A stretch of DNA of 64,000 nucleotides from Herbinix sp. GTDB taxonomy: Bacteria > Bacillota > Clostridia > Lachnospirales > Lachnospiraceae. Of this stretch, positions 50,670 through 59,409 are shown piece by piece (position 1 is the first letter of the stretch; the number at the start of each line of letters is the position of its first letter). The stretch is from the NCBI GenBank assembly GCA_029238935.1, contig JAQZBN010000015.1:1-64000 (forward strand), in the 5' to 3' direction. Below the pieces are notes generated by a model. That model saw only the letters and a list, made by a program, of their open reading frames with translations. It was not told the origin of the DNA and did no database searches. A program made the position numbers and the translations under genes.

Positions 50670-51554
50670 CTATGAAGGATTTGGTTCCTTGGGTAGATCA
50701 GGAAATTCTAAGGTGATATATCCTAAACGGTTATTACGAAAATCATCCATAACAAGAAGTGCTGCTCTTTCAATATCAGGTTCTCCACCCTTTATTAAAC
50801 AGCCTCTCTTTATTGCTATTTTATCTAGTACGGAGGATGCAATTTTTTGATCGGTAACTTCTTCTGTAAGTTCTATTTCATATCGCTTCACTAATTCCGT
50901 TGGATAGTTCTTACATAAGAAAAGGATGAGCTCTAAGGATAATTCTGTGGTATTAATAATAGTATCGTTGATTGATCCTATCATCGCAAGACGCATCCCC
51001 ACTGCTTGATCTTCAAATTTTGGCCATAAAATACCAGGGGTATCTAAGAGTTCAATGTTTTTGTTAAGTCGGATCCATTGCTTTCCTTTCGTAACACCGG
51101 GTTTATTACCGGTTTTAGCAGAGGCTTTACCTACGAGACTATTAATGAAGGTGGATTTACCTACATTAGGAATTCCAACGACCATAGCTCTCATGGGTCG
51201 ATTTAAAATCCCTCTTTTTCTATCCCGTTCAATCTTTGCTGCACAAGCTTTCATTACGATATCCTGTACTTGCTTGATTCCGTTTCCGGTCTTTGAGTTG
51301 ATTGGTGCCACGAAAAACCCTTTTGCTTCAAAATATGTCTTCCAGGCTGCAGTAAATTTCGGATCAGCCATATCGGATTTATTCAGTAATATGACGCGGG
51401 ACTTATTACCTGCTAAAGAATCGATATCAGGATTTTTACTGGAAAATGGAATTCTTGCATCCACCAATTCGATCACTACATCAATTAATGTCATGTTCTC
51501 CTGCATCATTCGTTTTGCTTTGGCCATATGACCTGGATACCATTGTACGTTCAT
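50670..51554 (-). CDS. rbgA: Ribosome biogenesis GTPase RbgA (YlqF)
   Basis: WYPGHMAKAKRMM, LLNKSD, GIPNVGKSTFINSLVGKASAKTGNKPGVT; circularly permuted GTPase order. Confidence 0.96.
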   Translation of the reverse strand: MNVQWYPGHMAKAKRMMQENMTLIDVVIELVDARIPFSSKNPDIDSLAGNKSRVILLNKSDMADPKFTAAWKTYFEAKGFFVAPINSKTGNGIKQVQDIVMKACAAKIERDRKRGILNRPMRAMVVGIPNVGKSTFINSLVGKASAKTGNKPGVTKGKQWIRLNKNIELLDTPGILWPKFEDQAVGMRLAMIGSINDTIINTTELSLELILFLCKNYPTELVKRYEIELTEEVTDQKIASSVLDKIAIKRGCLIKGGEPDIERAALLVMDDFRNNRLGYITLEFPDLPKEPNPS

Positions 51555-51576
51555 TTTATTACCTCTTATGCTTCTT

Positions 51577-52176
51577 CTATTCTTCTTCGCTTTCTTCTGG
51601 GACTAAATTTAATTTATTAACTAAGTTAAATGGTGATAGACGTAGGAAAGCTTTACCAACAATATCATCGAATAATACATTACCCATACTGGCAAATCTG
51701 CTGTCTTCGCTATTATTACGATTATCACCAAGTACAAAATATTCATTCTCTTCTAAGGTTATTTCTTCTGCTGCTAAACCGTAATTTACCATTGGTTCCA
51801 CATTAATAATATCATTGATTACTTCACCATTTATATAGATCTGATCCTCTTTAATCTGTATTCTCTCTCCGGGAAGACCGATAATACGTTTGATGTTATA
51901 ATAACTATGTTCCCTGCCACCTTGTTTAAAGACAATAACATCAAAGCGCTTAGGTTTTTGAAATCGGTAGGAAAATTTATTTATAATAATCGGATTACCA
52001 TCGCTAAGGGTGGTCTCCATTGAATCCCCCATCATCGAAGTCTTTTCTAACGCATAATAAATAATAAAATATGCTAAGAATATGACTGCAGCAATTTGTA
52101 CAATCCAGAGGAAGACTTCAAATATAATTCTTGTAATTAGTGGTTTTTTACTTTCTTTATCAAAATCAAATTCCAT
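51577..52176 (-). CDS. lepB: Signal peptidase I
   Basis: SMMGDSMETTL Ser motif, YYNIKRIIGLPGERI Lys motif, LGDNRNNSEDSR. Confidence 0.96.
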   Translation of the reverse strand: MEFDFDKESKKPLITRIIFEVFLWIVQIAAVIFLAYFIIYYALEKTSMMGDSMETTLSDGNPIIINKFSYRFQKPKRFDVIVFKQGGREHSYYNIKRIIGLPGERIQIKEDQIYINGEVINDIINVEPMVNYGLAAEEITLEENEYFVLGDNRNNSEDSRFASMGNVLFDDIVGKAFLRLSPFNLVNKLNLVPEESEEE

Positions 52177-52267
52177 ATTGGTACCCTTTCCTCTGATTAC
52201 GAAGGTATTTCATAGTAAATCTATTATAATATAATACCCTAAATATTGACATAATTATTTTTAAATT

Positions 52268-52300
52268 TTAAAAAGGGACAATTACACAAGTATTGTCCCT
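52268..52300 (-). terminator. Intrinsic terminator downstream of rplS
   Basis: GGGACAAT-loop-ATTGTCCC then TTTTT on the minus strand. Confidence 0.9.
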
Positions 52301-52308
52301 TCGTTGTA

Positions 52309-52656
52309 CTATCTGATTGATTCTTTTACCTTAGCTCGTTTACCTACTCTATTACGTAAATAGTACAGCTTAGCACGTCTTGCTTTACCATGTCTGATTA
52401 CTTCGATCTTCTCGATGCTTGGAGAGTGAAGCGGCCAAGTCTTTTCTACACCAATACCGTTAGATGTTTTTCTAACTGTAAAGGTTTCTCTTGATCCACC
52501 GTTTTGTCTCTTAAGTACAGTACCTTCGAATACCTGTGTTCTTTCACGGTTACCTTCCTTAACTTTCGCGGAAACTTTAACCGTATCACCTACGTTAAAA
52601 TCGGTAATGTTTGATTTCAGCTGTTCAGCCTCAATACTCTTAATAATATCGTTCAT
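52309..52656 (-). CDS. rplS: 50S ribosomal protein L19
   Basis: [57 protein letters not shown]. Confidence 0.98.
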   Translation of the reverse strand: MNDIIKSIEAEQLKSNITDFNVGDTVKVSAKVKEGNRERTQVFEGTVLKRQNGGSRETFTVRKTSNGIGVEKTWPLHSPSIEKIEVIRHGKARRAKLYYLRNRVGKRAKVKESIR

Positions 52657-52788
52657 TTTTGTGACCTCCTATTAAAATTAGATGTTCTTAATACGCAACT
52701 TATATATAAGAAATAATAAGTATCAGAGGACCATCTCTTCTCACAATAAAATACTTTAACATACAAGTTTCGAGATTGCAAGAACTTT

Positions 52789-53541
52789 TTAACAATCCTT
52801 TTGCAATTGCTCCAAAAATGCTCGTTCTTTTTTCGATAAATTAGCTTCTTCCAGCAATTCGGGTCTTCTCTGATGAGTTCTTAGAATTGATTGCTGTCTT
52901 CGCCATGTATCGATATTGGCATGATGACCCGATAATAATACCTCTGGTACGGTTTGTCCCATAAAATTCTCCGGTCTGGTGTACTGCGGATATTCTAAAA
53001 GATTATCCTGCAGAGATTCAAATTCTGCGGAAACATCATTATTTAAGACACCGGGAATTAGTCTTGAGATTGCATCGATCATAACCATCGCAGGAAGTTC
53101 ACCTCCGGTTAATACATAATCACCGATCGATACATAATCCGTAACAATCATGTCCAGCACTCGTTCGTCGATCCCCTCATAATGACCACATAAGAAAATT
53201 AAATCCTCTTCTTCAGCATATTCTTTTGCAGTATTCTGATGAAAAAGAGATCCCTGAGGTGTAACATAGATTACCCTGGGTTTTTTATGGTTCATATTCT
53301 TTTCCTGTATCTGTTCGGCAATCCATTGATATGCTTTATAGACCGGCTCAGCTTGCATTACCATACCGGCTCCGCCTCCATATGGGTAATCATCGACTCT
53401 CTTATGCTTATCCGAAGAAAATTCACGGATATCAATAGCCTCAATGGAAATCAGACCTTTTTCCATCGCTCTTCCGATAATGCTGGTATTTAACCCCTGC
53501 AGTACCATCTCTGGAAATAGTGTTAATACATGGTAATTCAT
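52789..53541 (-). CDS. trmD: tRNA (guanine-N1)-methyltransferase
   Basis: LTLFPEMV, DDYPYGGGAGMVMQAEPV, CGHYEGIDERV, SIGDYVLTGGELPAMVMID. Confidence 0.97.
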   Translation of the reverse strand: MNYHVLTLFPEMVLQGLNTSIIGRAMEKGLISIEAIDIREFSSDKHKRVDDYPYGGGAGMVMQAEPVYKAYQWIAEQIQEKNMNHKKPRVIYVTPQGSLFHQNTAKEYAEEEDLIFLCGHYEGIDERVLDMIVTDYVSIGDYVLTGGELPAMVMIDAISRLIPGVLNNDVSAEFESLQDNLLEYPQYTRPENFMGQTVPEVLLSGHHANIDTWRRQQSILRTHQRRPELLEEANLSKKERAFLEQLQKDC

Positions 53542-53555
53542 AAAACCGTACCTTT

Positions 53556-54062
53556 CTATATGAGACCATTCATCAAATGAACCGTTATTTTCTTTTGATC
53601 GGGATCAATATTTAAAATACATTCTTTGATCGATGGAAGTAATATTTCTTTATTCTCCGGTGTTTTTACAACATATACATCATTAGCAGCTGTGGTCAAT
53701 ACTTCGACTAAGATACCGAGTTCCTTACCATCGTCCGTAACAACAATAGAATTAATAATATCATAGATAAAGTACTCATCCGGTTCTAGCTTTACCGCAT
53801 TATCTCTGGTGATTAACAAATCCTTACCTCGATATTTTTCAACATCGTTGATATTATCAATCCCTTTAAACTTACAGATTACCATTTGCTTGAAAAATTT
53901 AACACCTTCTATTTCCATCGGGATTAAATCTTTCCCGGTATCAATAAATAAGTTCTTTAATACTTTAAAGCGATTCACATCATCTGTTGTAGGAAATACC
54001 TTCACTTCACCGCGGACACCATGGGTCGTGGTGATAACACCGACTCTAAGATAATCATTCAT
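53556..54062 (-). CDS. rimM: 16S rRNA processing protein RimM
   Basis: [24 protein letters not shown]. Start placed at ATG 54062 with purine-rich SD; the upstream ATG at 54095 follows a T-run and has no SD. Confidence 0.94.
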   Translation of the reverse strand: MNDYLRVGVITTTHGVRGEVKVFPTTDDVNRFKVLKNLFIDTGKDLIPMEIEGVKFFKQMVICKFKGIDNINDVEKYRGKDLLITRDNAVKLEPDEYFIYDIINSIVVTDDGKELGILVEVLTTAANDVYVVKTPENKEILLPSIKECILNIDPDQKKITVHLMNGLI

Positions 54063-54095
54063 ATGCTTTTTTCCTTTACTTTTTTGTTCCTGCAT

Positions 54096-54142
54096 TGAAA
54101 AAGAAGCTGACTACTATGTCAAATGACATAACAGACAGCCTC
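54096..54142 (-). terminator. Putative internal intrinsic terminator/attenuator between khpA and rimM
   Basis: Long interrupted dyad GAGGCTG-t-CT-gt-TATGTCA-tt-TGACATA-gt-AG-t-CAGCTTC followed by TTTTT on the minus strand. Confidence 0.65.
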
Positions 54143-54175
54143 ATTTAAAGCAGACTTAAAACTGCAACTAAGATT

Positions 54176-54406
54176 CTACTGCAGTATTTCGACTACTACT
54201 TTTTTATCATCCTTCGTTGCGGCTGCTTTCACTACAGTACGTATGGATTTTGCGATACGGCCTTGTTTTCCGATTACTTTACCCATATCATCGGCAGCAA
54301 CCTTTAATTCTACAACTATTGCTTTCTCGGTTTCCTTTTCCGTTACCACAACCTCATCGGGATGATCAACGAGTGATTTAGCAATTACTTCAACTAATTC
54401 CTTCAT
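54176..54406 (-). CDS. khpA: KH-domain RNA-binding protein KhpA (YlqC)
   Basis: VELKVAADDMGKVIGKQGRIAKSIRTVVKAAA. Confidence 0.95.
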   Translation of the reverse strand: MKELVEVIAKSLVDHPDEVVVTEKETEKAIVVELKVAADDMGKVIGKQGRIAKSIRTVVKAAATKDDKKVVVEILQ

Positions 54407-54423
54407 TTATCCACCTCCGATGA

Positions 54424-54675
54424 TTAAAGAATACCAGCAATCTTTAAAATTTTACCTACAGTATCTGTTGGTTGAGCGCCATTAGCTAACCATTTCTTTG
54501 CAGCTTCTGCATTAACATTGAAAGAACTTGGATTCTGAGTAGGATCATAAGTACCGATTTCCTCGATAAATCTACCATCTCTTGGTGTTCTGGAATCAGA
54601 AACTACTATTCTATAATAAGGAGCTTTTTTCTGTCCCATTCTCTTTAATCTGATTTTAACTGCCATTGTTTTCAC
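54424..54675 (-). CDS. rpsP: 30S ribosomal protein S16
   Basis: [40 protein letters not shown]. Confidence 0.98.
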   Translation of the reverse strand: MKTMAVKIRLKRMGQKKAPYYRIVVSDSRTPRDGRFIEEIGTYDPTQNPSSFNVNAEAAKKWLANGAQPTDTVGKILKIAGIL

Positions 54676-54770
54676 CTCCTTAAATAATATAAATATTTAT
54701 TGTAATATGCTATAGGTTGTCTATGATTATTCTAACCAAAATCTAAGACTATAACATAACAATCACGAAA

Positions 54771-56114
54771 TTAAAGACCAAAAGGAAGCTTAAACTTACC
54801 TCGTTTTCCGCCTTTTCCCATCATTCCGGAAAATTGCTTCATCATCTTTTTGGACTGTTCAAATTGCTTTACTAATTTATTGACTTCACTGATGTCTACA
54901 CCGGCACCGGCTGCAATCCTCTTCTTGCGGGAAGGATTGATAATAGAAGGATTCGCTCTCTCCTGTTTTGTCATCGAATAGATGATAGCTTCTGTCATAG
55001 ATAAAGCATTTTCATCAATATCAACGTCTTTTAACTGACTACCCATTCCCGGAAGCATTCCAAGTAAATCGGTGAGTCCGCCCATTTTCTTTACCTGCTG
55101 CATCTGATCTAAGAAGTCATTAAAGTCAAACTCAGCTTTCTTCAGCTTCTTTTCTAATTCCTTCGCTTTAGTTTCATCAAAATCGGCCTGTGCTTTATCT
55201 ATTAAGGTTAAGATATCTCCCATACCAAGAATACGGGAAGCCATACGATCCGGATAGAATTGTTCTAAATCAGATAATTTCTCACCCATTCCGACATACA
55301 TAATTGGACAACCGGTCACAGAACGGATGGAAAGTGCAGCACCGCCTCGAGTATCACCATCTAATTTTGTTAAAATTACGCCATCTAAGGTCAGTTTTTG
55401 ATGAAACATTTCTGAAACATTAACCGCGTCCTGACCGGTCATAGCATCTACCACGAGCAGTGTCTGATGTACGGTTATATTTGCTTTTATATCTTTTAAT
55501 TCCTGCATCATGTCCTCATCGATATGAAGACGTCCGGCAGTATCTAACATAACAACATTAAAACCATTTTTTGCTGCATGTTCCATCGCAGCTTTTGCAA
55601 TGTTCACAGGTTTATGTTTATCTCCCATGGAAAATACACTAACACCCTGTTTATCCCCGTTAATTTGTAACTGATCAATCGCTGCAGGACGATAAATATC
55701 GCAGGCAACCAATAATGGTTTTCTTCCCTTTGATTTTAATTTACCGGCAAGTTTTGCAACGGTTGTAGTTTTACCAGCACCTTGTAAACCACACATCATA
55801 AGTACAGTGATTTCATTGGAAGGCAATAACTTTAATTCAACGGTTTCTTCTCCTAAAAGGTGAACCATCTCTTCGTTTACTATCTTAATTACCATCTGAC
55901 CAGGGGTAAGACTGTTAAGTACATCCTGTCCAACGGCTCGTTCTTGTACTGTAGCAACGAAATTTTTAACCACTTTAAAATTTACGTCGGCTTCTAGTAA
56001 AGCCATCTTAACTTCCTTCAATGCGGTTTTTACGTCAGCTTCAGAGAGACGTCCTTTACCTCGGAGGTTTTTAAATATGTTTTGCAGTTTATCTGATAGG
56101 TTGTCAAATGCCAT
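54771..56114 (-). CDS. ffh: Signal recognition particle protein Ffh
   Basis: GLQGAGKTTTVAKLAGKLK, DTAGRLHIDEDMM, LTKLDGDTRGGAALSI; Met-rich M domain. Confidence 0.98.
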   Translation of the reverse strand: MAFDNLSDKLQNIFKNLRGKGRLSEADVKTALKEVKMALLEADVNFKVVKNFVATVQERAVGQDVLNSLTPGQMVIKIVNEEMVHLLGEETVELKLLPSNEITVLMMCGLQGAGKTTTVAKLAGKLKSKGRKPLLVACDIYRPAAIDQLQINGDKQGVSVFSMGDKHKPVNIAKAAMEHAAKNGFNVVMLDTAGRLHIDEDMMQELKDIKANITVHQTLLVVDAMTGQDAVNVSEMFHQKLTLDGVILTKLDGDTRGGAALSIRSVTGCPIMYVGMGEKLSDLEQFYPDRMASRILGMGDILTLIDKAQADFDETKAKELEKKLKKAEFDFNDFLDQMQQVKKMGGLTDLLGMLPGMGSQLKDVDIDENALSMTEAIIYSMTKQERANPSIINPSRKKRIAAGAGVDISEVNKLVKQFEQSKKMMKQFSGMMGKGGKRGKFKLPFGL

Positions 56115-56120
56115 ATGCGA

Positions 56121-56495
56121 TCACAACTCCTTTAATATATCGTCTGCTAATGTATTAATATGATCTAGAAGGGTTAAGTCTTTAGTTGCATTCATGGAGC
56201 TTACGAGATCTTTAATCTGTTCTAATTTATTCTTTGCGGATTGAAAACGGCTAACCAAGGATAGTTTATTTTCATATTCCTTTAATTCCAAGCTACAGCG
56301 TTTCACAATATCATAGACGCCCTGCCTGCTTATGCCCTGCTCCAGAGCTATCTCACTAAGAGACAGATCATTAAGGACATAATCTTCAAAGATTTGTTTC
56401 TTATGTTCTTTTAGTAATTCACCATAAAAATCGAACAAAATCGATAACTGTACGATTTCATCCAATTTATCGATCTGTGGTACATTGTCTTTCAT
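56121..56495 (-). CDS. ylxM: YlxM/UPF0122 family putative HTH protein
   Basis: LSLSEIALEQGISRQGVYDIVKRCSLELKEYENKL; directly upstream of ffh. Confidence 0.93.
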   Translation of the reverse strand: MKDNVPQIDKLDEIVQLSILFDFYGELLKEHKKQIFEDYVLNDLSLSEIALEQGISRQGVYDIVKRCSLELKEYENKLSLVSRFQSAKNKLEQIKDLVSSMNATKDLTLLDHINTLADDILKEL

Positions 56496-56501
56496 AGAAA
56501 C

Positions 56502-56563
56502 ACCACCTGTAAAGTAATTTTCTTTACAGGTGGTAGTATACTTAAAATTTTATATTTTGTCAA
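56502..56563 (-). promoter_or_regulatory. ylxM-ffh promoter overlapping a perfect 13-bp dyad
   Basis: Minus strand TTGACA (56563-56558), 17 bp, TATACT (56540-56535); dyad ACCACCTGTAAAG-n7-CTTTACAGGTGGT at 56534-56502 includes the SD AGGTGG. Confidence 0.8.
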
Positions 56564-56587
56564 GCATTTTTTCATTGAATGAAATCT

Positions 56588-56947
56588 TTAATTTAAATCT
56601 TGCAATGCTTCTATAATAAGATGATATTCAACGGATAACATTTCATTCAAATGTTTTATAGTGGGGTATTCCTCCGAGCGAAGTGCTTCCATCATCTCGA
56701 AACATAATTTCTCCATTCGTCCAAATCCTAGATTAGCAGCAACGCCTTTTAATGTATGTAGATAAACAGCAGTTTCTTTATAGTCTTTCGAAAGCAAGGA
56801 CGTTTGGACGCCTTGAAAACTTTTATCCTGTATAAATTTCTTTAAAATATTTAGATAAAGGAGTTCATTTCCACCCAGTCTTACAAGGACGGATGGAACA
56901 TCGATACCTATAGATTTAAGATTTATAATATGATTATTGATGTCTAT
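56588..56947 (-). CDS. HPt phosphotransfer domain (non-canonical start, or detached C-terminus of the hybrid kinase)
   Basis: Open frame from just after the kinase TAA: YLLERCDIDINNHIINLKSIGIDVPSVLVRLGGNELLYLNILKKFIQDK...LHTLKGVAANLGF. The track TTG start at 56797 would remove the first HPt helices. AUA at 56947 is one possible start. Confidence 0.65.
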   Translation of the reverse strand: MDINNHIINLKSIGIDVPSVLVRLGGNELLYLNILKKFIQDKSFQGVQTSLLSKDYKETAVYLHTLKGVAANLGFGRMEKLCFEMMEALRSEEYPTIKHLNEMLSVEYHLIIEALQDLN

Positions 56948-56968
56948 ATCACACCTTTCTAATAAATA

Positions 56969-59155
56969 TTATAGCACAGTATAGAGTAAATCGTAAAACA
57001 ATTCAATATCAATCGGTTTTTCTATATGAAAATCCATTCCTGCTTCCATTGCAGCAGAGATATCTTCATTCCGATCACCTGCTGTCATCGCTATGATACA
57101 AATGCTGGTTGCATCAGGATGAAAAGACTGGCGAATTGCTTTCGTTGTATCATACCCGTTCAATTTTGGCATTTGGATATCCATTAATATAACATCATAA
57201 TAACCAGGGTTAGATTGCTCAAATAATTTAAGTGCTTCCAATCCATGATGTGCTGTTTCTATCAAAGCATTGGTGGTCTTAAGAAGCTCACAGGTAATTT
57301 CAAGATTAATCTCATTATCTTCCACAATAAGTATGCGATGACCTGTAAAATCATAATTCATGGATTTATCATGATGATGGGTCGGGGTCTCAACTACTGA
57401 ATATCCGGTTGAGATATCAAAATCTAATTCGATCACTGTCGTAGTTCCAATCCCCTGCTTACTGGTCACGTTGATACGACCTCCCATTAAGGTAACCAGA
57501 TTCTTTGTAATGGACATTCCTAATCCACTTCCGCCATACTTTTTAGCAATGGTACTATCCTCTTGCTCAAAAGGTTCATAAATATGCTTTAAAAACTCAT
57601 CACTCATTCCTATACCATTATCAGTAATAGTAAAACGAAATTGAGCTCGTCCAACACGCTTTTCAACTTCCTGAATGGTTAAGACCACTCTCCCTCCAGT
57701 GGGTGTGAACTTTAAAGAATTCGTTATTACATTAATTAAGATTTGATTTAATCGAACGGTATCACCGATGAGACAATCATCCTCTACATTGGAAGTATCC
57801 AGTACAAATTCTAATTGATTTAACTCCGCTTGGGTATTGATAATAATACACATAGCTTCAAGAAATTTTTGTAAGGAAAAGGGTTCTTTTGATATCGTTA
57901 ATTTATTACTATCAATTCGTGACATATCAAGGATATCATTAATTAAGGACAGGAGTTGCTTTGACGTCATGAACACCTTATCCAGATAGTTATTTAACTG
58001 ATTTCGATCCAAGATAGGATTGTATGCCATTTTTGTAAGCCCTATGATAGCATAAATTGGGGACCTGATCTCATGGCTCATATGAGATAAAAACTCCTTT
58101 TTTGTCTGATTCGCTTTTTGCGCATTCAATAACGCATCTTTTAATACCTGTTGTGTTTCCTTCTCCTTAGTTAAATCGGTAATCCAGAAGATATACTGAA
58201 GTTCATTCTGGTGATTCTGAATAGGGATCACACGATATCTTACCCAAATAAGCTGTTTTGTCTTTGAGTGATGAAAATTGCATTCATATTCAAACGTAGT
58301 TTCCAAGGGTTTCGTAAAGATTGTTTCGATTAATTCCTTTTCTTCATCTGCATGATAAAATAAATGCATAGGATTCTTCTGTAATGACTTATGATGTATA
58401 CCAAGAATACGATCCGTATTAGGTGATATATAATCCATTTGTTTGTTATTGAAATGATAAATCAGGAAAACATCATCAATACTCGATGTAATTAAACGGA
58501 ATAATTCCTCCCGGTATAATATACTCTTGTTTTTCATAGCCATTCGATATTCAAAGTAAATTGCGAGAATTATGATACATAAAGAAAGAGTTAAAGACAT
58601 CTCATTAGATATTAGAGAGATTTTCTGAGATTCCTTCGATAAGGAATTGATAGATTCCACCGATGTCGAAGCCATATGTTCTAATAATTCTTCTGTCGTA
58701 TCATATAAAGGAAATAACTGAGTCTCAATGATTGAAATAACTTCCAAGTATTCTTTGCTATGTAATAAAGTTAGAATGGTTTGTTGTATTTGATCGATTT
58801 TATCAAATTGTGTGACTAAATAGGAACCCATCGTCTTATCATTCTCTTCAAGAAATTGTATTAGGGGGTCTACCTTCTCATGATACTGCCGAATATACTC
58901 TTCCTCAGTAGGAACATCCGTATTTATGTCATAGGATAAGTTACGAATGTAATGAGATCGCATGTGATGTAATTCATATCGGATCTCCCATGCCGAATTG
59001 GTGATCGCATAGGTAGTTGTTGCCATTTCTTCAGTTATGCCACCCAGTGCAGTTATATTATAAATTGATGTGAAAAATGATAGGATGGAGATGATACTTA
59101 AAATAAAAGGTCCTATAAAGCTATATTCATAAAAACGTACTTTTTTATTATTCAA
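56969..59155 (-). CDS. Hybrid sensor histidine kinase (TM sensor, PAS, HisKA, HATPase, REC)
   Basis: FLSHMSHEIRSPIYAIIG H-box, NQILINVITNSLKFTPTGG, GGSGLGMSITKNLV, REC ILIVEDNEIN...VILMDIQMPKLNG; TTG start. Confidence 0.92.
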   Translation of the reverse strand: MNNKKVRFYEYSFIGPFILSIISILSFFTSIYNITALGGITEEMATTTYAITNSAWEIRYELHHMRSHYIRNLSYDINTDVPTEEEYIRQYHEKVDPLIQFLEENDKTMGSYLVTQFDKIDQIQQTILTLLHSKEYLEVISIIETQLFPLYDTTEELLEHMASTSVESINSLSKESQKISLISNEMSLTLSLCIIILAIYFEYRMAMKNKSILYREELFRLITSSIDDVFLIYHFNNKQMDYISPNTDRILGIHHKSLQKNPMHLFYHADEEKELIETIFTKPLETTFEYECNFHHSKTKQLIWVRYRVIPIQNHQNELQYIFWITDLTKEKETQQVLKDALLNAQKANQTKKEFLSHMSHEIRSPIYAIIGLTKMAYNPILDRNQLNNYLDKVFMTSKQLLSLINDILDMSRIDSNKLTISKEPFSLQKFLEAMCIIINTQAELNQLEFVLDTSNVEDDCLIGDTVRLNQILINVITNSLKFTPTGGRVVLTIQEVEKRVGRAQFRFTITDNGIGMSDEFLKHIYEPFEQEDSTIAKKYGGSGLGMSITKNLVTLMGGRINVTSKQGIGTTTVIELDFDISTGYSVVETPTHHHDKSMNYDFTGHRILIVEDNEINLEITCELLKTTNALIETAHHGLEALKLFEQSNPGYYDVILMDIQMPKLNGYDTTKAIRQSFHPDATSICIIAMTAGDRNEDISAAMEAGMDFHIEKPIDIELFYDLLYTVL

Positions 59156-59162
59156 TTAGGTA

Positions 59163-59249
59163 ACCCCCATACTGGAATATAGATAATCCAAAAATTTACA
59201 TTTTATGACACTAATATACCATAATATTACACATAATGTCAATGGGGGT
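59163..59249 (-). promoter_or_regulatory. Promoter of hybrid kinase gene with flanking anti-SD inverted repeat
   Basis: Minus strand TTGACA (59242-59237), 18 bp, TATATT (59218-59213); ACCCCCAT upstream of the -35 is complementary to ATGGGGGT at the kinase SD. Confidence 0.55.
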
Positions 59250-59295
59250 GTTCCTATGTTAATAAAAGAAAGTTATGTTTTAGAATAATGTTAGA

Positions 59296-59363
59296 AATGC
59301 CATTCTACGCAGAGTAAATACTCTTTTGATAGGAGTAGTACCCTGCTTAGAATGACATTTTTT
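59296..59363. terminator. Long stem-loop, probable (bi)directional terminator after oadA
   Basis: 17-position arms 59296-59312 and 59343-59359 with one mismatch and one GU (minus-strand RNA); inner TACTC/GAGTA stem; T-run on + side. Confidence 0.6.
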
Positions 59364-59409
59364 ATGCTTTAGCGTTTGTCTGTAACGAATAATTCAGTCA
59401 TAGAAAATC

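Noticed and set aside
51055-51531. 158-aa plus-strand ORF antisense to rbgA
   Set aside because: Entirely antisense to a confident GTPase gene; no domain.
52657-52788. L19 ribosomal protein leader RNA
   Set aside because: Expected in some Firmicutes, but no convincing conserved fold could be seen by eye; a covariance model search would decide.
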